Assembly (NCBI RefSeq): GCF_000972705.2
Contig: NZ_LATL02000243.1
Span: 1-18,534, forward strand
From: Limnoraphis robusta CS-951
Lineage (GTDB): Bacteria > Cyanobacteriota > Cyanobacteriia > Cyanobacteriales > Microcoleaceae
Reading direction: 5' to 3'
Length of the DNA stretch: 18,534 nt
Under the pieces are notes generated by a model. That model was not told the DNA's origin, did no database searches, and worked only from the letters and a program-made list of their open reading frames with translations. How positions within the stretch are numbered: the stretch's first letter is position 1; each line of letters opens with the position of its first letter. Positions 9,501 to 16,325 of the stretch are shown here, in pieces. Made by a program: the position numbers and the translations under genes.

Positions 9501-10045
9501 CGGTTAGCAATACAACCGAGTTTGAGTGTGGCAATGGCTTGAATAATCCCTAAAGCAGCCCGCAGCGCTCGTCCGGCATCGTCTTCATGGGCAATGGGAT
9601 ACCCAAAGTAGACTAAAATGCCATCTCCGAGATATTGGGCAATGTGTCCTTCATATTTGAGTACGACTTCGGCACAGGTTTCTTGGTATTTTTGAATTAA
9701 CTCTCGGAGTTCTTCGGGGTCGAGTTCTTCCGATAAGGCTGTCGAACCCACCAAGTCACAAAACATCACCGTAAGCTGACGTCGTTCAGCCGGTCGCATG
9801 GGAGTTGCTTCTACGGGTCTGATGGGGCTGACCGTTTTGGGCTTACCCTCGCTTTTTAAGGATGTACCGCATTCTGTACAATATTTCGCTTGGGGTGAAT
9901 TTTTATGTTTACAGTTGGAACAAGTTTTATACAGAGATGTGCCACATTCGGCACAGAATTTCGCACCTTCTGAATTTAAAATGCCACAATTCGGGCAATT
10001 CACCATTACCTGAATATTCTGGCTTAGGGAAGAACTTTTGCTCAT
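6503..10045 (-). CDS. Zinc-ribbon / class III cyclase-like / AAA ATPase / TPR signalling protein
   Basis: This 1180-residue protein has the layout of soluble adenylyl cyclases plus two N-terminal zinc ribbons. Cysteine pairs are C17/C20-C31/C34 and C42/C45-C56/C59. The cyclase homology domain (about 88-275) has both metal aspartates, D97 (FCDLVGST) and D141 (YLGDG), and the transition-state pair N218 and R222 (PNLAARL). The position that is Lys in standard adenylyl cyclases is Gln137 and the substrate Asp position is Leu212, so ATP/GTP preference and even activity are unclear. A P-loop ATPase follows: Walker A AEAGLGKS (317-324), Walker B LLVLVEDLHW (444-453). The C-terminal half is helical and TPR-like. 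ATG 10045 is chosen over TTG 10057 because GAGG lies 6 nt before it. A cyclic-nucleotide or regulated-ATPase signalling role is likely; the ligand is unknown. Confidence 0.88.
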   Translation of the reverse strand: MSKSSSLSQNIQVMVNCPNCGILNSEGAKFCAECGTSLYKTCSNCKHKNSPQAKYCTECGTSLKSEGKPKTVSPIRPVEATPMRPAERRQLTVMFCDLVGSTALSEELDPEELRELIQKYQETCAEVVLKYEGHIAQYLGDGILVYFGYPIAHEDDAGRALRAALGIIQAIATLKLGCIANRCLQLSVRLGIHTGLVVVGEVGAGNKREELAIGQTPNLAARLQGFAQPSTAVVSPTTYRLVQGIFEFQSLGQHSLKGISTPVEIYQVLQEASSCKRQKVAESSWTPYVGREAELEQLQGIWERVKSGRGEVVLLMAEAGLGKSRLVQAFRERIANDTYTLREVFCSPYYQNTPFHPIIELIAERVLKLTREDSPEEQLDKLEQFLDSHQIPRQEAVPLFAQLLSLSVDQQDYPTLNLSPQATKQKLLEVMLAMIHKSASQQPLLVLVEDLHWIDPSTLELADRLIREETNYPILRIYTMRPGFQSHWLRLPHVTQINLNHLPANQIEQIIHGVTGGKRLPFAVSKLIVEKSDGIPLFIEEMTKMVIESGPFEETEDSYELTGPLPTLSIPDTLKGLLMERLDRLDGAKEVAQLGATIGREFSYELLRSLALYEEPSPTPTNGRQALPAIALDQASIIRGLEKLVETRLLFVNGELPKATYSFKNVLIQDAAYESLLRSTRAQYHRRIARVLEAEFPIVAGREPELLAYHYTKAGLPFSAINYWQKAGEKAFLASANEEAIAHLKSGLDLIDTLKAEQGRTISLLGGASSVDFLKQELDLQTTLGKALIATKGYASLEVEQIYKRSREICQELGTTPQLFSVFWGLWGYHAARCEHKIALDFGSRLMGLARRHNDPILEMEARFTLGFALFYLGRLQAAHEHWKTSYELYQKTNRTCQTRLTGQDVGVASLSYMSLSAWLLGQSEASVQYSEDAIHLALELSHPYSTGFALCMKAMFHQLRQEPEAVEQQAEAAIALASEQRFEFWLATGVIMQGWALVELGQTDLGINQLRRGIAAHAATGAKISWTYFLGLLAQAHAKAGQFEAGLAVLKEALSTVERTGERFWEAELFRLRGELMYAKGGGGQSLHPEQVAMLVAQSQASAPHSQSVEYYLNKAIEIAHAQGGKLLELRAAISLAQMWHQQGNLKLAQHLLARVYSQWPQGSETVDAEEFKLLLPVE

Positions 10046-10051
10046 CTCATA

Positions 10052-10055
10052 CCTC
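10052..10055 (-). promoter_or_regulatory. Ribosome binding site deciding the cyclase start
   Basis: On the minus strand GAGG is followed by 6 nt and then the ATG at 10045. The box lies within the alternative upstream TTG reading, which makes the TTG at 10057 an unlikely start. Confidence 0.65.
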
Positions 10056-10310
10056 AAGGCAGGGAGTTATCTGTCAAACTTTCGCATACCTTGCATCGTA
10101 TCGAAGAGTTTCAGAAAGATCCGTTCATTTTTCTCTCTATCGGCTTAACCCGTTTTATGCTTTGACACCGCAGTTGTTTTTAGGGGGGTGATTGTTAGAA
10201 CTGTCGAAACACAGAGGGATCATTAAATTTGAAGACTGAGGGGGAATTCCCATGCCTTTTAAATCAGCCAGACAGAAGCCTTTGTAACCGATAATAAATG
10301 CTAAAATGTT

Positions 10311-10338
10311 CGTTAGTCGATCACCCACCCGACTAACG
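10311..10338. repeat. Perfect 9-bp inverted repeat with 10-nt loop
   Basis: CGTTAGTCG (10311-10319) and CGACTAACG (10330-10338) are exact reverse complements around ATCACCCACC. No T-run follows on either strand, so this is not a standard terminator. It could be an operator between the divergent cyclase and HD genes, or a small RNA stem-loop. Confidence 0.55.
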
Positions 10339-10536
10339 TGTAAACTACCCTTTGGGTATCCAGTTTGTACAAGGGCACCAATTCGGGGAATCAGACGAGT
10401 CACTGGTAGCTAATCAAGAATCCATACTGGTCTGAATCAATCATTGCAGGAAAACCTATAGCTTCGGCTAGGTCAAAAGCGTTTTTCGCCGCGTTCGGTG
10501 ATTGAAACAATGACAAACGTAATGTGCGAAGGTCGG

Positions 10537-11901
10537 ATGAGTGTTGAACCGGATTACAACCAACAGTGCCTTGATAAGTTAGTTTGGGCGATGAGTCAGC
10601 TTGATATTGCTGTAGAACGCCAGGAGTTAGCTAAAATTACAGAACTCATCGTCCAGACGATGACAGGGCCTTGGCGTTATTTTCACACGCCAGAACACAT
10701 TTTTGAAGTGGGTGGGTCGGAGGATGCTATTGAGGTTCTGGCCGCTTTATTTCACGATGTTGTTTATGTACAGGTCGATCAAAGTGTTAATTTTAATTTA
10801 AGTTATTACATTGTTCCGTTTATCCGACAGGTCGGAGAGCGTCTGATCATTCGCGATAGTTCTCAATTGCCCCCTGACCAGAGTTTTGAGATGGTGATGC
10901 GGGTTTTTTATTTTGCCCCCAGTCAGACACTTTCTCCTTTGGAGGGACAAAATGAGTTTTTGAGTGCCTTGGTGGCGGCGAAGGTTCTGGATTCATTTAT
11001 TCCGCCAGAATTGATTCTTCAAATTGTTGCTTGTATTGAAGCCACGATTCCTTTCCGAACTCATAATGCAGAAGGACTCAACAATAGTGATATTTTATAT
11101 CGCCGTTTACAAGCGATTACTCAACAGTTGAATCTGAAGCTAACAGATCAGGAATTGAAGGCTAATATTATCCGCTCCGTGCGCCTTTCTAATCGAGATG
11201 TCGGCAGTTTTGCTCATCCGAATCCGGCTCGATTTTTAGATAATACTTGGAATTTACTCCCGGAAACTAATCATCATCTAAAATATTCCAGTTCTTATAC
11301 AATTAATCAATATCGTACCGCCTTACAAAAGATGGAAGGCTTTCTCAATTTTATTAAGCCGGAAGTGATTTTTCATCAGTTTCAGGGATATCCGGAAGAT
11401 GAAGTTTATCAACATTTAGTCGAGAGCGCTCGCAAAAATATTGCAGTTGGACAACTCTATCTCGGTAGTAAACTGTTTACAATTGCTTTTCTAGAAGCCC
11501 TTTCTCTCCGCTTTGGCCGAGTCATTCCGGTTTCGACTTTGATGGGAGAAATGCCCACTGAAAACTTTGTGGCGGCTTCTTTGGTTGATTTTTTACCGGA
11601 AATTTCCCATCCTTATGAACCTAAACATCAGTTAGAACAACAGGTTTTAACGCTGTTAGATAAAGGACGCACTCAAAACGCATCCTATGATATTAAAAAC
11701 TCTCCTCTAGCGACTTACATGGTTAAATCTATGGGGTTTGATGAGATTCGACACCAACGAAACCGCGCTCAAGAATTCTTTCAAAATGTGATTTCTTCAG
11801 AGGAATTTTTAGCCGGTTGTGATGCTCATGTGAAAAAGACGGTAACAGATGGAATTGTGAAGTTATTTGATAGTCGAAAAGCCGCTTTATGTCGTTATTA
11901 A
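10537..11901 (+). CDS. HD-type phosphohydrolase-like protein
   Basis: Translated from the ATG at 10537 the product is 454 residues. The N-terminal part has the pattern of predicted metal-dependent HD-superfamily phosphohydrolases: YFHTPEHI (His50 and His54) and LAALFHDVVY (His73-Asp74), where the HD pair and flanking histidines would bind metal. A clear later Asp ligand was not assigned. The C-terminal two-thirds are soluble, probably helical, and unrecognised. Start choice is uncertain: GTG 10498, ATG 10510, 10522 and 10537 are in frame; 10537 was chosen because AAGG (10529-10532) precedes it, though closely. The gene is divergent from the cyclase-ATPase gene, which raises the possibility of a phosphodiesterase or nucleotidase acting in the same pathway; this is inference. 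A stem-loop follows its stop directly. Confidence 0.7.
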   Translation: MSVEPDYNQQCLDKLVWAMSQLDIAVERQELAKITELIVQTMTGPWRYFHTPEHIFEVGGSEDAIEVLAALFHDVVYVQVDQSVNFNLSYYIVPFIRQVGERLIIRDSSQLPPDQSFEMVMRVFYFAPSQTLSPLEGQNEFLSALVAAKVLDSFIPPELILQIVACIEATIPFRTHNAEGLNNSDILYRRLQAITQQLNLKLTDQELKANIIRSVRLSNRDVGSFAHPNPARFLDNTWNLLPETNHHLKYSSSYTINQYRTALQKMEGFLNFIKPEVIFHQFQGYPEDEVYQHLVESARKNIAVGQLYLGSKLFTIAFLEALSLRFGRVIPVSTLMGEMPTENFVAASLVDFLPEISHPYEPKHQLEQQVLTLLDKGRTQNASYDIKNSPLATYMVKSMGFDEIRHQRNRAQEFFQNVISSEEFLAGCDAHVKKTVTDGIVKLFDSRKAALCRY

Positions 11902-11930
11902 ACAGTTATCAGTGACCCGTGATAACTGTT
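11901..11930. terminator. 11-bp hairpin between convergent genes
   Basis: AACAGTTATCA (11901-11911) pairs perfectly with TGATAACTGTT (11920-11930) around an 8-nt loop. It occupies the 34-nt gap between the convergent HD and M15-like genes, so it could end transcription in both directions. There is no T-run on either strand, so it may instead be one of the AACTGTTAAC/CAGTTATCAG-type intergenic repeats common in filamentous cyanobacteria; AACTGTT is repeated again just after it (11931-11937). Confidence 0.5.
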
Positions 11931-11935
11931 AACTG

Positions 11936-12523
11936 TTAACGGTCTTTGCTCCAACGTTCTGTGCCTTTTTTTGTGGGTAAACCTGCTGTGTTAAACGTCC
12001 AGATATCGCGTTTTTGTTGCGGCCCATAACTGAGATGAATGGGTCTGTTTTGACCATAAAAATAAAGGGAATCAAAAGGCAAATTTGTTGCTAAAATCCA
12101 ATCAATAAATTGATCACTCTCTAAATTTTTAATTAGACAATCACAAGCCGCACCCAGTCGATCACAATAATATTGACCATTTTTTTTGACTTCATGTGCC
12201 ATGTGTTGATCGAGGTTGGGTGCAACTCGACCATTTTTGAGTCCGGTTATCGGATCTTTTTTTTCAAGAAACCGTTTTAAATCTTTTGAACAAAACCCAT
12301 AGGTGAGTTGAAATCGTTCGATACCAAAATAGTCAATAATGGGATCAATCAGGAATTGATTTAATGCTTGAATGGCGACAATACTTTCGGTGGAATCGGG
12401 ATAGGGATTAATCTGGTTGGCATATTTTTGATAAGTCTGAGTGCAGGTACAAAAGGCTTCTAGTGTGAGATATTTTCCAAGTTTTACGTCTTTCATCGTT
12501 CTCTGGGACTTTTGAACTATCAT
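11936..12523 (-). CDS. Peptidase M15-like (D-Ala-D-Ala carboxypeptidase fold) protein, atypical
   Basis: This 195-residue protein has the outline of small M15/hedgehog-type peptidases: KYLTLEAFC near the start (17-25, compare 'FTLSEF'), LTYGFCSKDL (73-82, compare 'ITSGYRS'), GAACD (124-128, the G-x-A-x-D of the zinc motif) and PIHLSYG (161-167, the late His ligand). The usual His of SxHxxGxAxD is replaced by Asp121; H107 and H110 (QHMAHEV) lie nearby and might substitute. Six cysteines (25, 27, 78, 120, 127, 129) are unusual for a peptidase of this type. There is no signal peptide, so it is probably cytoplasmic unless released otherwise. ATG 12523 is the longest start; ATG 12496 is an alternative. 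The family call is moderate and activity is uncertain. It is divergent from the J-domain gene. Confidence 0.6.
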   Translation of the reverse strand: MIVQKSQRTMKDVKLGKYLTLEAFCTCTQTYQKYANQINPYPDSTESIVAIQALNQFLIDPIIDYFGIERFQLTYGFCSKDLKRFLEKKDPITGLKNGRVAPNLDQHMAHEVKKNGQYYCDRLGAACDCLIKNLESDQFIDWILATNLPFDSLYFYGQNRPIHLSYGPQQKRDIWTFNTAGLPTKKGTERWSKDR

Positions 12524-12553
12524 GGAATTGAACCCTAAATTTAATCAGGGTCT

Positions 12554-12630
12554 GTTTGAGTGGTCATCAAAAATACAACAATATTGCCGTTTGAGGTGAT
12601 GACCAATTGTTATCAAATACTGACTCAAAC
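12554..12630. promoter_or_regulatory. Nested dyads and GTTTGAG boxes in divergent promoter region
   Basis: TGGTCATCA (12561-12569) is mirrored by TGATGACCA (12597-12605), and GTTTGAGT (12554-12561) by ACTCAAAC (12623-12630). A third GTTTGAG lies at 12589-12595. These sit between the divergent starts at 12523 and 12672. Such a cluster fits binding by a dimeric regulator or a folded leader RNA of the J-domain gene. Confidence 0.45.
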
Positions 12631-12671
12631 GATTCGCCACTGCTAGTCAGATTTCGCTATTAGTCTAAAAC

Positions 12672-13781
12672 GTGGATGAGATAGAATACTACTACCGAAT
12701 CTTAAATCTTCAGCCTGGCGCTTCTCTCGACGACGTAAAGCAGGCTTATCGAAATTTGGCATTGATTTGGCATCCTGATCGTTACCCCCACGATTCTCGC
12801 TTACAGGCTGAGGCTGAACAAAAATTTAAAGAAATAAATTATGCTTATGTTTATTTGCGATCGCGATTGAGTGATCCGCAAGTTTCTGTTTATGTTCAAC
12901 GAACCCCACAACCCGCCCCGTCGAGTTCACCTGAAGCGACGGATTTCAATTTTCAGACCGCCAGAGTTGCTCGGGATTCCCCGACCCCTGTTGATTCTCC
13001 GGTTTCCTCTCCAGATACGCCTTTAATTCCTTGGGGATGGCTAACAGGTACTTTTTTGGGTTACACCCTGATCGGTTGGATTTTAACAATGTTATCCATC
13101 CCGTTGTGGAATGAAATTCTCGCCCTCATCCTGTGGCTAACGAGCGCTATTTCCGCCAGCAGTGGGAAACGCTTTGAACATTCCTGGTTTATGGCTTTGA
13201 TGGTTGCCGGGGGGATCGCTGGATGGGTGGCGGGAAATCAAGCTGGAGGGATTGTCACAGGGACGGTTTGGGCTGTGATTGGTGTTGTATTAGGGGCGAT
13301 CGCGGGTTCAGAAGCCAAAATTCAAGCGATTTTATGGATACTGACGATTGCAGGAATTTCGGCGATCGCCGGATTAGTGGCGGGAAGCAAAACGGGAGAT
13401 TGGCGGGGAGCGCTGTTGGGGGGTATGCTAGGGGCGCTCATAGGGACGACGATGGGAATGGTTTCTGATAAAGCTTTCTCTGAAGCTAAAACCCGGAGCA
13501 AAATAGGTGCAGGAAGCGTCTTTGGATTTGGGTTCGGTGCTTGGTTAGGCGCATGGGCGGGTGCAGGACAAAACGCCGTTATCCGAGCGATTGAGAAAAC
13601 GGGCTTAGAAGTGATTTTTGGAACTTGGGGTGCAATTACGGTGATCTCTGGAGTGATCGCGCAAATGGTTTCTGGTGAAAAATTGCTCGAGTCATTCAAT
13701 GAGTTTTATACTTTTATAATTCTCGCTACAACTTCTGGCTTAGGATTATCACTGGGATACTGGCTAGCAAATAGAGGTTGA
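12672..13781 (+). CDS. J-domain (DnaJ-like) polytopic membrane protein
   Basis: Residues 3-67 form a J domain with the essential HPD at 34-36 (LIWHPDRYP), which in this family stimulates the ATPase of an Hsp70/DnaK partner. A Pro/Ser-rich linker (about 78-118) leads to a strongly hydrophobic Gly/Ala-rich region (about 121-365) with several membrane helices and glycine-zipper-like patterns such as [14 protein letters not shown] (180-193) and GAIAGSEA (208-215). No zinc-finger or substrate domains of true DnaJ are present. The start is GTG 12672; the nearby ATG at 12676 is out of frame. No strong ribosome site is seen. A P-loop ATPase gene follows 80 nt later on the same strand and may be co-transcribed. 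It likely recruits Hsp70 to the membrane; its client is unknown. Confidence 0.8.
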   Translation: MDEIEYYYRILNLQPGASLDDVKQAYRNLALIWHPDRYPHDSRLQAEAEQKFKEINYAYVYLRSRLSDPQVSVYVQRTPQPAPSSSPEATDFNFQTARVARDSPTPVDSPVSSPDTPLIPWGWLTGTFLGYTLIGWILTMLSIPLWNEILALILWLTSAISASSGKRFEHSWFMALMVAGGIAGWVAGNQAGGIVTGTVWAVIGVVLGAIAGSEAKIQAILWILTIAGISAIAGLVAGSKTGDWRGALLGGMLGALIGTTMGMVSDKAFSEAKTRSKIGAGSVFGFGFGAWLGAWAGAGQNAVIRAIEKTGLEVIFGTWGAITVISGVIAQMVSGEKLLESFNEFYTFIILATTSGLGLSLGYWLANRG

Positions 13782-13850
13782 TTTTGCTGTTCCCTACTGA
13801 TTCAAAGAATAACCGCAAGAATGAGAGTTTACGGACACTGGTTTGGCTTG

Positions 13851-13855
13851 GGTGG
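13851..13855 (+). promoter_or_regulatory. Ribosome binding site deciding the ATPase start
   Basis: GGTGG lies 6 nt before ATG 13862. It favours this start over the in-frame TTG at 13778, which overlaps the preceding stop codon. Confidence 0.5.
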
Positions 13856-13861
13856 ACAACA

Positions 13862-15208
13862 ATGGAACTCAATTTACGCAGATTTTTTCGGGCTTCTAAT
13901 CCCGCAAAAACGCTAAATTTTGGTACAATAGAAGATCGACAATATTACATTGATTTCTCAGAAGTTCGGGGTGGGAAACTGATTGAACAAATCGCCCGGA
14001 CGATTACTCGCCTTTCTCCTGATAATCCCACTTGTCAGCTTTTTACCGGACATATTGGTTCGGGAAAGTCAACGGAGTTGTTACGACTGAAGGCGGAGTT
14101 AGAAGAACAAGATTTTCATGTGGTCTACTTTGAATCGAGTAAAGATCTCGATATGGCGGATGTAGACATTACTGATATTTTGCTGGCGATCGCTCGTCAG
14201 GTGAGTGAAAGTATAGAGCAACTGAATATTCAATTGCAACCTACAGGTTTTCAAGCCTTACTTCAGGGTTTAGCCAATGTTCTGCAAGCCCAGATTGATA
14301 TTCAAGCGGATCTCCCGGCGTTGGGAAGCGTCAGTGCGAATACAGACGGAGAATTTTCTCTCTCTTTGGGAATTGGTAAAATTACTGCTAAAGCCAGAGA
14401 TAGTCGCGACTTACGAACTCGTTTACGTCAATATTTAGAACCGCGTACCAACACGATTTTACAAGCGATTAATCAAGAATTGCTGGAACCGTCGATTGAA
14501 CAACTCAAACAGCAAGGTAAACAAGGATTGGTGGTGATTGTTGATAATCTGGATCGAATTATGAGTTCGAGAACCGCCACCGGAAGACCTCAACCGGAAT
14601 ATCTATTTATTGATCGCGGTGATCAATTAAATCAGTTAAGTTGTCATGTTGTTTATACGATTCCGTTGGGTTTAATTTTCTCGAATGATTTAGGACGACT
14701 CACTAATCGATTTGGAGGTGATCCGAAAACATTACCGATGGTTCCGGTGCGTTTTCAAGATGAAACTCCCTGCGAAGAAGGGATAGAATTATTGCGACAA
14801 ATGGTAATGGCGCGATCTTTTCCTGACATTCAACCGGATCAATATTCTGCTTTGATCACTCAAGTTTTTGACACATCGGAAACATTAGATCGCTTGTGTA
14901 TTATGAGTGGGGGTCATGTTAGGACGTTGCTTGTTTTATTATATAGCTGTTTGCAAAAACAAGATCCACCTCTGTCGAGGGAGGCTTTGGAAGATGTGAT
15001 TTTGCAACGTCGTCATCAGTTATTATTAGCGATTGAATCCAATGAATGGGAAATGTTGCGTCTGGTTGGGAAAACTAAAAAATTAAGTGGTTTAACAGAT
15101 TATCAAACGCTGCTGCGGAGTTTGTGGGTCTTTGAATATCATTACCGTAAAGACCTTTGGTTTGATGTTAATCCCATTTTAATTGAAGCCCCAGAGTTTA
15201 ACTTGTAA
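13862..15208 (+). CDS. P-loop (AAA/Orc-like) ATPase, unassigned
   Basis: This is a 448-residue soluble ATP-binding protein. Walker A is GHIGSGKS (63-70, within LFTGHIGSGKSTELLRL) and Walker B is LVVIVDNLDRI (223-233) with Asp228. The late segment SGGHVRTLLVLL resembles a sensor-2 or lid element of Orc/MoxR-type ATPases, and the C-terminal 70 residues (EWEMLRL to FDVNPILIE) could be a winged helix. The start is ATG 13862, supported by GGTGG at 13851-13855 with a 6-nt spacer; an upstream TTG at 13778 would overlap the J-domain stop but lacks support. It may share a transcript with the J-domain gene. The family is one I associate with cyanobacterial hypothetical ATPases; no role can be assigned from sequence alone. 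Confidence 0.75.
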   Translation: MELNLRRFFRASNPAKTLNFGTIEDRQYYIDFSEVRGGKLIEQIARTITRLSPDNPTCQLFTGHIGSGKSTELLRLKAELEEQDFHVVYFESSKDLDMADVDITDILLAIARQVSESIEQLNIQLQPTGFQALLQGLANVLQAQIDIQADLPALGSVSANTDGEFSLSLGIGKITAKARDSRDLRTRLRQYLEPRTNTILQAINQELLEPSIEQLKQQGKQGLVVIVDNLDRIMSSRTATGRPQPEYLFIDRGDQLNQLSCHVVYTIPLGLIFSNDLGRLTNRFGGDPKTLPMVPVRFQDETPCEEGIELLRQMVMARSFPDIQPDQYSALITQVFDTSETLDRLCIMSGGHVRTLLVLLYSCLQKQDPPLSREALEDVILQRRHQLLLAIESNEWEMLRLVGKTKKLSGLTDYQTLLRSLWVFEYHYRKDLWFDVNPILIEAPEFNL

Positions 15209-15319
15209 CGGACATTGTAATGGATAGATTGATTTGGGGTTGTTGAGGTTTTGAGTAACGGATATTAGACGGTTCTCAATTCATGCAATAATAATGAAGG
15301 ACTGAGCCTGAAGAAATTT

Positions 15320-16183
15320 ATGATTAAAGGGACAACAAAACTCCTGGGTGTGATTGGTGATCCGATTGAACATTCTCTCTCTCCTGTTATGCACAATGCT
15401 GCGATTACTGAGATGGGAGTCGATTACATTTATCTTCCTTTTCCGATTAAATCTACTGATTTAGATGTGGCTTTAGCGGGATTTGCAGCCATAGGAGTTG
15501 AGGGATTTAATGTGACGATTCCCCATAAACAGGCGATTCTTTCTCGACTCTCTCAAGTCTCTAAAGTAGCGGAAGCGGTGGGTGCAGTGAATACGGTTTG
15601 GCGAACTTCCAAAGGTTGGGAAGGAACCAATACTGATGTTATTGGTTTTCTTGCTCCTCTACAGGATTTTAACATTTCTTGGTCTGAAAAAACTGCCGTT
15701 ATTTTAGGGAATGGCGGTGCTTCTCGGGCGGTTGTCGCTGGATGTGTGGAGTTAGGAATTACCAATATTTATGTCGTTGGAAGAAATCTACAAAAGTTAG
15801 AAGCATTTCAGCAGAGTTGGTTAAATTCTCCTTTGGCTTTATCGCTAAACGTTCAGACTTGGGAGAGTTTATCGGAGATCATTCATCAAGCTGATTTATT
15901 AGTGAATACGACGCCAGTTGGGATGTATCCTCATGTCGAAGATTCTCCCCTAGAAGAAGAGGTGATGAATCGAATAAAATCAGATCTAATTGCTTATGAT
16001 TTGATTTATACGCCTCACCCCACTCAATTTTTAACCCTCGCTAAAGGGAAAGGTGCGATTATTATTGATGGCTTGGAAATGTTAGTACAACAAGGTGCTG
16101 CGGCTTTACAGCTTTGGCTACAACAAGAGGTTCCTATTGATGTGATGCGTCAGTCTCTCCAACAACAGTTAGGGTTATTGTAA
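15320..16183 (+). CDS. aroE: Shikimate dehydrogenase (NADP+)
   Basis: AroE reduces 3-dehydroshikimate to shikimate with NADPH in the cytoplasmic chorismate pathway. The 287-residue length is normal. The shikimate-binding site shows GDPIEHSLSPVMHNAA (13-28), NVTIPHK (64-70) with catalytic Lys70, GAVNTV (88-93) and NTDVIGF (104-110) with catalytic Asp106. The nucleotide-binding glycine loop is GNGGASRA (130-137), followed by VVGRN (152-156), a position that selects NADP. NTTPVGM and the C-terminal GLEMLVQQGA helix are present. The start is ATG 15320 with a weak purine-rich box (GAAGAA) just upstream. It stands 111 nt after the ATPase gene and is probably an independent housekeeping gene. No truncation or missing key residue is seen. 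Confidence 0.97.
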   Translation: MIKGTTKLLGVIGDPIEHSLSPVMHNAAITEMGVDYIYLPFPIKSTDLDVALAGFAAIGVEGFNVTIPHKQAILSRLSQVSKVAEAVGAVNTVWRTSKGWEGTNTDVIGFLAPLQDFNISWSEKTAVILGNGGASRAVVAGCVELGITNIYVVGRNLQKLEAFQQSWLNSPLALSLNVQTWESLSEIIHQADLLVNTTPVGMYPHVEDSPLEEEVMNRIKSDLIAYDLIYTPHPTQFLTLAKGKGAIIIDGLEMLVQQGAAALQLWLQQEVPIDVMRQSLQQQLGLL

Positions 16184-16286
16184 TTTTACATTGTTTACAA
16201 TTTGTTAGAATGAGTCACTCTTTTCTAAGTATTTCTACACAATTTGATTACAGACAGTAGACCCGTCTGGTGGTTATATTTGAAAT

Positions 16287-16311
16287 ATCTCTTGACTCCG
16301 ATTCAAGAGAT
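16287..16311. promoter_or_regulatory. 9-bp hairpin just upstream of the two-TM gene
   Basis: ATCTCTTGA (16287-16295) and TCAAGAGAT (16303-16311) pair perfectly around a 7-nt loop. The AGGAAA box at 16313-16318 and the start codon at 16326 follow directly, so folding could affect translation. It could also be an operator. There is no T-run, so it is unlikely to be the aroE terminator. Confidence 0.45.
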
Positions 16312-16325
16312 TAGGAAAAACTCCC

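Larger units (their letters stand above)
10046..10536. other. Divergent intergenic region between cyclase and HD genes
   Basis: About 490 nt lie between divergent starts. The only strong structure is a perfect 9-bp inverted repeat at 10311-10338. An 82-codon minus-strand frame (10155-10403, GTG start, no Shine-Dalgarno) and a short minus-strand frame ending at 10400 were inspected; neither resembles a known protein. They may be chance frames or the remains of a lost gene. Promoters for both flanking genes must lie here, but no convincing -35/-10 pair was picked out. Confidence 0.5.

Noticed and set aside
10155..10403. 82-codon minus-strand frame upstream of the cyclase gene
   Set aside because: GTG start without a Shine-Dalgarno, no recognisable family, and it spans the 10311-10338 dyad, which accounts for part of its sequence. 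Kept only as a possible relic.
10400..10497. Minus-strand frame ending NAFDLAEAIGFPAMID... before a TGA at 10400-10402
   Set aside because: It looks protein-like over about 30 residues but runs antisense into the HD gene with no clear start; too short to call a pseudogene.
13778..13861. TTG start for the P-loop ATPase overlapping the J-domain stop
   Set aside because: No ribosome site, and the extra 28 residues are unlike a domain; ATG 13862 has GGTGG at good spacing.
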